DNA of 12,632 bases from contig CAZIRO010000074.1 in assembly GCA_964541595.1 (NCBI GenBank), forward strand, positions 1 through 12,632. The letters run 5' to 3'. Shown one piece after another: positions 6,402-12,632 of this stretch. The stretch's first letter is position 1. Every line of letters starts with the position of its first letter. The stretch is from CAZIRO01 sp964541595 (GTDB lineage: Bacteria; Acidobacteriota; HRBIN11). The position numbers and the translations under genes are program-made. The notes below the pieces were generated by a model. The model saw nothing but the letters and a program-made list of their open reading frames with translations, did not search any database and was not told the origin of the DNA.

Positions 6402-9400
6402 ACCGGCGGTGGTCGTCATCTATCTGCTCGTGAGCCATGCCGTTCTGGGCGGGAAAACGTCCCCCGTATCGGGTGTCGGGCATCTGTACCTGAACACACC
6501 GGAAGGTGCCCCGGCCGGCAACGTCGATGTCTGGCTTGTGCGGGAGACATTCGCGATTCACGGAGTCACGGATGCGGAGGGGCATATCGAGTTTGCAGTG
6601 CCTTCCGGAACGTATCGAATACTCGTTGCCGACCGGGTGCACAACTGGACGGCGTGGCAGCAGGTGCAGATCGAGGCGGGTAAAGCCCTGCGGATACGGC
6701 TCCATGCCGGTGGAGTGCTCCGGGGTCGCGTGCTCGATCAGGACACGGGCGATCCGGTGGAAGGCGTTCGGGTCACGGCCGATCAGTCGGAGTTCGTCCG
6801 CGCGCTCCCAGGGGAGATACTCGAGCGCTATCCGGGCCTGCGGGCGATCGTGCGACCTACCGTACGATCGGACGGAAGCGGGCAGTTTGAGATCCGGGGA
6901 CTGTTTCCCGGCATTGTGACCGTCACCGGATACGGACGGCGGTATATCGTGCTGCAACGTGAGATCGGCATCCTGCCGGCCGAGACGCACACGATCGATC
7001 TGATGGCCATGCGCGGTGGCGCGTCGCTGGTTCTCAGGATTGTCGATCCGGCGGGTCGGCCCGTGTCCCGGGCGCGTGTGTACGTGCGTTCAACGGAAGG
7101 TCGTCATCCGGGATGGCGCAGTGTCTCCAAACGTGCGTTTTATACGGACAACCATGGTCGCGTACGGCTGGACGGGATCCCATCGGATGCGTCGTTCGTC
7201 GTTCATATCGTGGACCGTCCCCGCATCTCCTGGCGATCAGAGCCCCTGACGTTGCATGAGGGAGAAGAACGCGGATGGGAAATCAAACTGCCGGAAGGCA
7301 ACATCGTGACCGGTCAGGTCGTGGACGAATCGGGTGATCCCGTTCGCAACCTGCAACCGATCGAGAGCGTGTCCACACCGGATATTGCGGAGCGGGAATG
7401 GATCGAAGTCGCCGCCTGGGATCCGCCGGATAAAAGGGGTCAGTTTGCCGTTCGGGGACTGCCGAAAGGCACGTATCGGATTCCCCTCATCGCGCCGGGG
7501 TATGTCCCGGAAATTCTGACCGTACGAATCACGGGGTATGGCGAACGGATCGATCTGGGACGAATCGTGTTGCGCCGGGGCGCGCATATTTCCGGAACCG
7601 TCGTCACGGAGGACGGTCACCCCGTGGCGGGTGTTCGCGTTGTGGCAAGCGTCCGGGGCCTTCTGGAAGGGGTGGGAATGCTGCCGTTTGAAGCGTATAC
7701 CGACGGTGAGGGATGGTTTACGATCGAAGGACTGAAAGCGGATCGAACGTATACACTGCGCGTTACCGGAGGCTACGTCACACCTGAATCGGTTGAAGTA
7801 CCTGCCGGAACAGAAGGCGTGCGCATCCGGGTCGTCCCGAGTGGTACGGTACGCGGCCGACTGGTGAATCCGGAAGGGGATCCCGTGCCCGCATATGTGG
7901 TGGCGATACAGAACAAGCGGTTGTCGTATCCCCCGATGGGACAGCGTCTGGACCGTGTGTCTGCGCTGCCGCCGCCCGGCGTGTTCGAAATTATCGACCT
8001 GGTTCCCCGGCTGGATGTCCTGACCATTCGTGCACCCGGATACGGTATGGAAGCGCGTCAGGTGCAGATTCTTCCCGGAGAAGTGACGGACCTCGGTACG
8101 ATCGTGCTGCAACCGGCATGTGAGATCGTTTTCCGCATCCAGAATTCGGAGCGAAGGCCCATTCCCCGCGTTGCCGCTGTGCTGGTATCCCTGGACCTGT
8201 TGGGATATTCCGTACCGGAACTGCAGGGGCTGTCGGACGCGTCCGGTCGGATCCGTATTCCGGATGTCCGGCCGGGTCGGTATCACGTTGAATTTTCGCA
8301 TCCGGATTTTGCACTGACACAGGGCCGTCTTGTCATTCGTGAAGACTGTTCGGTTGCGCCGTCCGTATGGACACTCGGCGAGGGCGGTCGCCTGCATGTA
8401 TGTGTGACGGACGCACAGGGGCGTCCCGTTCCGAAGAAACGGATTTTAATTCGTCGCAAAGATTTCATGTTCGGCGTTCGAGGGCTGTTAACGACGGGAG
8501 CGGACGGTTGTGTGCTGTCACGCCGATTGCAATCGGGGCGGTATTATGTCCTGACGGCGCAGCTGATTCCCGGCACGAAAGGTCGATACACGCGCGTCAG
8601 CCGGGAGGTGCAGGTGGAAAACGGTGTCACGAAAGAAGTGCGACTCTCCATGTGCTCGGTAGAATTGCGCGGTCGGCTGAGAATCGGATCCACGCCGTTG
8701 ATCCGGGGTACGGTCGCCATATCGACATCAGCAAACGAACAGACGCGCGGGTTCCATATCGTGCAACTTGAAGGGCAACCGGAATTTTCCGCATGTATTG
8801 AATCAAGTGACCGTATCCGGTTCTGGATCCGCGATGGCGGGGTCCATGCATGGGTGTTTACCGTGCCGCTCGGAACGGTTCAGAACCCGCCTGCGACGGC
8901 ATCATCTCTGTGGAGTCTCACGAAGACGGAACAGGGATGGTTTGTCGATCTCCATCTGCCGGATGCAACATCCGTTGTCACGGTGACCGACGCGCAAACC
9001 GGTGTGCCCATTGCGGACGCAACGGTCAAACTGGATCTCGGAAGTGTTGAAATCTCCTGTACAACCACTTCGTCCGGGCAATGCGCGTTGTGGGGGGTTC
9101 CGCCGGTATCGGGAAAATTGATCGTCTACGGTCCGAAATACATGCCGTATCAACAGACGGTCGAGTCCGGGTTGCCCGGAACCGTCTCTGTACGGCTGGG
9201 AAAGGGAGGCCGCATTTTCGGACGATTGCTTGATCTGCAGGGGCAACCGATATCGGGAACCCTCCTGGTACGGATAAAAACACTTCGCATGTATCAGTTT
9301 GTCCGGGGAGATTTTGACATCCAGGGAGTCCCATCCGGAGAAACGGTCACCATCATCGCGATTGATACACATCGGAGATACGCGCCGGCTGTGGCGCAAA

Positions 9401-9720
9401 TACGAATGGAATCAACGGAACACCAGGTGGACCTGCGACTGCAGGTTCCGGCGATCCTGGAAGTCCGGGTGCAGGATCCGGAACGGCACCCCGTGGCCGG
9501 TGCGAAAGTGAACGTTTTGCTGCCGGACGGAACGGACATCACCGAATACTGTCGCTCGGATCAGGGCGAAGTCGTTACGGATCACCGTGGTGTGGCACGT
9601 TTCGATCGGGTACCGGGCGGGTCATTGGTCATTCGGGCAACGGTGGGCAGTCGTATCGGTCAGACCGGCATTATGGTTGTTCCGGGACAGGCATATCGCG
9701 TGTCTGTAGAAGTGAAGTGA
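6388..9720 (+). CDS. Secreted 12-module carboxypeptidase-regulatory-like repeat protein, array gene 3
   Basis: Complete, 1110 residues, the same length as gene 2. ATG 6388 is chosen because the product opens with MRRIVPAVVVIYLLVSHAVLGG, a Sec-type signal peptide. The block before the start matches that of gene 2, though its Shine-Dalgarno is only a G-run seven bases upstream. An in-frame start at 6295 would place non-secretory sequence before the signal. The twelve-module layout of gene 2 is repeated, for example GVLRGRVLDQDTGDPVEGVRV and GAHISGTVVTEDGHPVAGVRV followed by TDGEGWFTIEGL. Cysteines are at 578/654, 672/708, 756/803, 891/899 and 1055, matching gene 2 almost position for position. 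The C-terminal residues VVPGQAYRVSVEVK are identical to those of gene 1, not gene 2. The gene ends 121 bases from the convergent priA stop and is the last of the array on this side. Exported and probably disulfide-bonded; molecular function not recognised. Confidence 0.88.
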   Translation: MRRIVPAVVVIYLLVSHAVLGGKTSPVSGVGHLYLNTPEGAPAGNVDVWLVRETFAIHGVTDAEGHIEFAVPSGTYRILVADRVHNWTAWQQVQIEAGKALRIRLHAGGVLRGRVLDQDTGDPVEGVRVTADQSEFVRALPGEILERYPGLRAIVRPTVRSDGSGQFEIRGLFPGIVTVTGYGRRYIVLQREIGILPAETHTIDLMAMRGGASLVLRIVDPAGRPVSRARVYVRSTEGRHPGWRSVSKRAFYTDNHGRVRLDGIPSDASFVVHIVDRPRISWRSEPLTLHEGEERGWEIKLPEGNIVTGQVVDESGDPVRNLQPIESVSTPDIAEREWIEVAAWDPPDKRGQFAVRGLPKGTYRIPLIAPGYVPEILTVRITGYGERIDLGRIVLRRGAHISGTVVTEDGHPVAGVRVVASVRGLLEGVGMLPFEAYTDGEGWFTIEGLKADRTYTLRVTGGYVTPESVEVPAGTEGVRIRVVPSGTVRGRLVNPEGDPVPAYVVAIQNKRLSYPPMGQRLDRVSALPPPGVFEIIDLVPRLDVLTIRAPGYGMEARQVQILPGEVTDLGTIVLQPACEIVFRIQNSERRPIPRVAAVLVSLDLLGYSVPELQGLSDASGRIRIPDVRPGRYHVEFSHPDFALTQGRLVIREDCSVAPSVWTLGEGGRLHVCVTDAQGRPVPKKRILIRRKDFMFGVRGLLTTGADGCVLSRRLQSGRYYVLTAQLIPGTKGRYTRVSREVQVENGVTKEVRLSMCSVELRGRLRIGSTPLIRGTVAISTSANEQTRGFHIVQLEGQPEFSACIESSDRIRFWIRDGGVHAWVFTVPLGTVQNPPATASSLWSLTKTEQGWFVDLHLPDATSVVTVTDAQTGVPIADATVKLDLGSVEISCTTTSSGQCALWGVPPVSGKLIVYGPKYMPYQQTVESGLPGTVSVRLGKGGRIFGRLLDLQGQPISGTLLVRIKTLRMYQFVRGDFDIQGVPSGETVTIIAIDTHRRYAPAVAQIRMESTEHQVDLRLQVPAILEVRVQDPERHPVAGAKVNVLLPDGTDITEYCRSDQGEVVTDHRGVARFDRVPGGSLVIRATVGSRIGQTGIMVVPGQAYRVSVEVK

Positions 9721-9826
9721 CGAGGGGAAAAGTTTTATAGGGGACACATCTTGCCATGTCTGGATAGGTCGATATTTCGGGTTTACCACAGAGGCACGGA
9801 GGACACAGAGAAATGGATGAAAATGC
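9721..9826 (+). repeat. 3' flank of gene 3, homologous to the 3' flank of gene 1
   Basis: Partner of 2760-2870. It fills nearly all of the 121-base gap between the convergent stops of gene 3 and priA. No hairpin followed by a T-run is visible on either strand; the best inverted match (ACAT, six bases, ATGT) is too short to call. How transcription ends between the two genes is therefore unclear. Confidence 0.75.
9779..9826. repeat. Degenerate CACGGAG/CACAGAG intergenic repeat, copy 2
   Basis: The core is CCACAGAGGCACGGAGGACA followed by CAGAGAAATGG; the units CACAGAGG, CACGGAGGA and CACAGAGAAA are clearer than in copy 1. It sits in the convergent gap between gene 3 and priA, 16 bases from the priA stop. 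Coding potential is not credible: the short frame through it has no start context. Confidence 0.6.
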
Positions 9827-9841
9827 TTCTCTTCCGTTACT

Positions 9842-12370
9842 TCACGCCAGTGTATACGGGTCCACGCGGATCCGCAGAAACTCCCGGCGGAACGGCAGAT
9901 CGTCCAGAATCTCCCGAATGCGCCGACGGACGACCTTCCGGTCGGTTGTGCGGATCAACACGTGGTACCGGTACCGTCCCTGCAAACGCCACAACAACGG
10001 TTGCACGGGACCGTGCACCTGGGTGTTCGGCAGATCGATCTCGCGCAGACGGTGTGTGATATGTTGCGCATACTGCAACGCAAGTGCGTGTTCCGTATGA
10101 ATGGTTTCGATCAGGATGAGACTCACAAACGGCGGATATCGGAACCGTCGTCGGTACTGGAGTTCCTCACGGAAAAACCCATCATAATCATGGGCGCAGG
10201 CGAAACGCAAAGCGTAGACCTCCGGCCGATACGTCTGAATGATGGCCTCACCGGGACGTTCTGCGCGTCCGGCACGTCCCACCACCTGGGTGATCAACTG
10301 GAACAACCGTTCATGTGCGCGGTAATCCGGCCAGCCAATACTCGTATCCGCCTCCAGAACACCCACAAGGGTCACTTTCGGAAAATGATGGCCTTTCGCG
10401 ACCATCTGCGTGCCGACGAGGATCTGCACCCGGCCGGCATAGAAATCACCGAGCAATTGAAACAGTTCCCGCGGACGGGCGATGACGTCCCGGTCGAGGA
10501 TCCCGATTCGGACGTCAGGAAACATCTTTTGCAGTAGCGCCTGCACGCGTTCCGTGCCCAGTCCGGAGACGAACAGGTAGGGTTCTTCACATATGGGACA
10601 TCGCCTGGGCACGGGTTGTTCCATTCCGCAGTAGTGACACTTCAGGACGCGATCACGCCGGTGAAAGACCATATGGATACTGCACTGCGTACACATGATG
10701 ACGGACCCGCAGGCACGGCACTGCACAAGCGGTGCGTACCCGCGACGGTTGATGAGCACGATCGCGGTTTCATCTCGTGCCAGCGTTTGTTGCAGGCGAT
10801 CGATCAGCAGTTGTGAGAAAAACGGATGGCCCCGTTGCGTATACTCTTTCCGCATGTCGATCAGGTGCACACGCGGAAGTACGGCGCCGGGAATCGCCCG
10901 TTTGCGGAGCATATACAGTGTATATGTCCCCTGACGAGCATGTGCATAGGACTCCACCGACGGGGTTGCTGTCACGAGCAGCACCACACTGTTCTCCAGA
11001 CGCGCCCGCGCGATCGCCAGATCCCGTGCGTGATATACAGGCAGTTCATCCTGGCGGTAAGACCCGTCCTGTTCCTCATCGACCACGATGATGCCGATAT
11101 TTTCCAGCGGCGCAAACACGGCGGACCGGGCGCCGAGCACGATCCGGGCCTCTCCGGTCCGGATTCGCCACCATTCTCCCGTTCGTTGCGTGGGTGTCAG
11201 TTCGCTATGCAGAATGGCCAATTGGTCGCCGAACACGCGGCGGAACCGTTGCGTGATCGCCGGAATCAGCGCGATTTCCGGCATCAGCACGAGTGCTGTA
11301 CGACCCTGTATGATGACTTCACGGATCAGCCGGATGTACACTTCGGTCTTGCCGCTACCGGTGACGCCGTGCAGCAGGCCGATATGAAACCGTTGATTGC
11401 GAATATACGGTATCACTTCTCGAACAACCTGTTGCTGTTCCGCATTGAGTTCGATCACTCCGGTCTGAGGCGATTCCGGCAGATCCCATACGATCGGTCG
11501 CGGGTGGATCTGTGTATACAACTGGATCCAGCCACGATCCGCCATCCGCCGTAATCGGGCGCGCATACGTTCCGGCGCAATGTGCAGCGTCTCTGTGGCC
11601 CATTCCGCGAGTTCCTCAAACAGGACATCCCGTTGCTGCTCGGCGAGGTATGTGAGAATTCGACGTTGATCGAGAGACGCCCGTTCGCCGTCCTGTGGGA
11701 GACGTACCAGGTGAATGACCAGCGTTTTGGGTACCTTGCCACGGTGCTGAATTTTTTCCCGCAATTCGATCCAGCCGCGTGCGCGCAAATATTGCAAACC
11801 GGCGTGTATCCGACCGGTACCGATGTTTCGACGGATTTTGGGGATTGTGGCTTTACGGATCTCGGTCAGCAGCAACAGGATACGTCCCCACACCGGAATG
11901 CGTCGTCCGGCCCAGTGTGCGATCAACCGGGCGGCAACGCGCAACCCCTCCGGCGTGATCCGCACTTCCACCCGGTGCAATGCGTGCAAACCGGGCGGCA
12001 GCGCCATATGGATATACGCACCGAGCGGTTGCATGTAGTATTCGGCGGCCCAGGTGAGCACACGCAGCAGCGAATCCGGCAGCATCGGCTGTGTATCCAG
12101 TACGAGATCGACCGGCCGGTACTGCACGTCCGGACGTTGCACCGGCGGCGCATCCGGATGGACCACATAACCGGTGACCCGCTGTTTCCGTAATGGTACC
12201 ACGACACGCAGTCCAGTACGTGGCGGCACTCCCGATTCTTCGGGCCAGATATAGGTCAGATCGGCGAACGGATACCGTGGGGTCCACACCTGTACCAGCC
12301 GTTGTGATGTCCGTACGGGTTCCGGGGATGGTGCCGCCTTTTCCGTCAGGCCGGGGACCGGAAGATGCAT
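9842..12370 (-). CDS. priA: PriA, primosomal replication-restart helicase (3'->5')
   Basis: 842 residues, near the upper end for PriA. In the family, PriA binds abandoned forks and D-loops, unwinds the lagging arm and reloads the replicative helicase. Visible parts: the N-terminal 3'-end-binding domain (about 25-95, with RYPFADLTY and GLRVVVPLRKQRVTGYVV); two winged-helix-like segments (about 160-205 and 233-290); Walker A GVTGSGKT at 335-342; Walker B DEEQ at 431-434, where PriA normally has DEEH; motif III TATPS at 467-471; eight zinc-binding cysteines as four CxxC pairs at 551/554, 560/563, 578/581 and 591/594; GTQMVAKGHHFP at 653-664; and QVVGRAGR at 695-702. The C-terminal domain is intact and the stop is at 9842-9844. 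ATG 12370 lies 25 bases inside the 3' end of ribD, with GGAGA nine bases ahead, suggesting translational coupling. Recognition is near certain; the exact start is slightly less so. Confidence 0.97.
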   Translation of the reverse strand: MHLPVPGLTEKAAPSPEPVRTSQRLVQVWTPRYPFADLTYIWPEESGVPPRTGLRVVVPLRKQRVTGYVVHPDAPPVQRPDVQYRPVDLVLDTQPMLPDSLLRVLTWAAEYYMQPLGAYIHMALPPGLHALHRVEVRITPEGLRVAARLIAHWAGRRIPVWGRILLLLTEIRKATIPKIRRNIGTGRIHAGLQYLRARGWIELREKIQHRGKVPKTLVIHLVRLPQDGERASLDQRRILTYLAEQQRDVLFEELAEWATETLHIAPERMRARLRRMADRGWIQLYTQIHPRPIVWDLPESPQTGVIELNAEQQQVVREVIPYIRNQRFHIGLLHGVTGSGKTEVYIRLIREVIIQGRTALVLMPEIALIPAITQRFRRVFGDQLAILHSELTPTQRTGEWWRIRTGEARIVLGARSAVFAPLENIGIIVVDEEQDGSYRQDELPVYHARDLAIARARLENSVVLLVTATPSVESYAHARQGTYTLYMLRKRAIPGAVLPRVHLIDMRKEYTQRGHPFFSQLLIDRLQQTLARDETAIVLINRRGYAPLVQCRACGSVIMCTQCSIHMVFHRRDRVLKCHYCGMEQPVPRRCPICEEPYLFVSGLGTERVQALLQKMFPDVRIGILDRDVIARPRELFQLLGDFYAGRVQILVGTQMVAKGHHFPKVTLVGVLEADTSIGWPDYRAHERLFQLITQVVGRAGRAERPGEAIIQTYRPEVYALRFACAHDYDGFFREELQYRRRFRYPPFVSLILIETIHTEHALALQYAQHITHRLREIDLPNTQVHGPVQPLLWRLQGRYRYHVLIRTTDRKVVRRRIREILDDLPFRREFLRIRVDPYTLA

Positions 12371-12632
12371 AACCAGTGGTCTCCGATGGGAATGATCTCT
12401 TCGGTTTGCCAGTGAAGTCCACCCGTCGCCAGGGTGGACAACCGTTCGGCGAATCCCAGGCTGTGCATATCGCCGAACAGTGTGGGCGCCACAAACAGCC
12501 AGATTTCATCGACCAGCCGTTGTTGCAGAAACCTGCTGAACACCCGACTGCCGCCCTCAACGAGCAGCCGGTGGACACCCTGATCGGCAAGATCGGCCAG
12601 GACGGCACGCAGGTCAAGTTCTCCCCGCGCAT
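12346..12632 (-). CDS. ribD: RibD C-terminal reductase domain (riboflavin synthesis), 5' part outside window
   Basis: Only the last 94 residues are present; the frame is open to the right edge (first full codon at 12630-12628). They read GELDLRAVLADLADQGV, then RLLVEGGSRVFSRFLQ, QRLVDEIWLFVAPTLFG and a short tail ending IPIGDHWLCIFRSPA. The LLVEGG turn, the LVDE helix and the APxxxG motif are hallmarks of the RibD C-terminal (HTP reductase, DHFR-like fold) domain. In the family this domain reduces the ribosyl group of the pyrimidine intermediate with NADPH, in the cytoplasm. Whether the N-terminal CMP/dCMP-deaminase-like zinc domain is fused upstream, making the usual bifunctional RibD, cannot be seen; a stand-alone RibD_C reductase is the alternative. 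The TGA at 12346-12348 lies inside the priA 5' end, so the two genes probably share a transcript. Confidence 0.85.
   Translation of the reverse strand, partial: ARGELDLRAVLADLADQGVHRLLVEGGSRVFSRFLQQRLVDEIWLFVAPTLFGDMHSLGFAERLSTLATGGLHWQTEEIIPIGDHWLCIFRSPA

Noticed and set aside
5785..6990. Antisense open frame (401 codons) spanning the gene 2 / gene 3 junction
   Set aside because: Arginine- and proline-rich low-information text; it is the shadow of two real genes plus their spacer.
7237..8397. Antisense open frame (386 codons) opposite gene 3
   Set aside because: Same reasons: no domain, no start context, entirely opposite a conserved coding region.
2957..9720. TonB-dependent receptor or carboxypeptidase reading of the array proteins
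   Set aside because: Such domains precede SusC-type barrels or follow peptidase domains, but here no plug, barrel strands or zinc-peptidase motif appear anywhere in 1110 residues.
9779..9826. Possible CRISPR-like short repeats
   Set aside because: Units are 8 to 10 bases, imperfect and without spacers; two isolated copies only.
9721..9841. Bidirectional intrinsic terminator between gene 3 and priA
   Set aside because: Only a very short imperfect inverted match (around ACATCTTGCCATGT) and no T-run on either strand.
10826..11554. Plus-strand open frame (242 codons) opposite priA
   Set aside because: Opposite the well-supported helicase motifs of PriA, with no protein-like pattern of its own.
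11853..12632. Minus-strand open frame (259 codons) starting ATG at the right edge
   Set aside because: It overlaps both ribD and priA in a different frame. The ribD frame gives clear LLVEGG, LVDE and APxxxG motifs; this one gives none.

Overview
The window comes from a GC-rich bacterial chromosome. The replication-restart helicase PriA and a RibD-type reductase are bacterial genes, but nothing here fixes the phylum. About three quarters of the window (positions 1 to 9720) is a head-to-tail array of three very large paralogous genes on the + strand; the first runs off the left edge. The remainder (9842 to 12632) is an ordinary housekeeping pair on the - strand, ribD (cut by the right edge) followed by priA, facing the array.

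Each array gene encodes a secreted protein of about 1110 residues. It has a short N-terminal signal peptide and then what I read as about twelve consecutive beta-sandwich modules of 70 to 105 residues, of the carboxypeptidase-regulatory-like (transthyretin/Ig-like) type. The two complete members are both exactly 1110 codons from the starts I prefer (2957 and 6388). No enzyme domain, outer-membrane barrel, sortase motif or sorting tail is visible. They look like long, rod-like extracytoplasmic binding or structural proteins of unknown function. Their most notable properties are: nine conserved cysteines confined to the C-terminal half, eight of them paired by module; one sequence-variable loop at an equivalent place in most modules; and a mosaic pattern of similarity among the copies, which suggests recombination within the array.

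The spacers of the array are short (197 and 98 bases). The flank downstream of gene 1 and the flank downstream of gene 3 are homologous to each other and carry a degenerate CACAGAGG/CACGGAGGA-type repeat that looks like a dispersed intergenic element. Genes 2 and 3 share a conserved block just before and across the start codon. No RNA genes, CRISPR arrays, transposases or convincing terminators were seen, and no gene-free stretch exceeds 300 bases.

On the - strand, ribD (riboflavin synthesis) ends 25 bases inside the start of priA, so the two are probably co-transcribed and translationally coupled. They have no visible functional link to the array. PriA is complete and carries all helicase and zinc motifs, with one departure: DEEQ in place of the usual DEEH in the Walker B motif.
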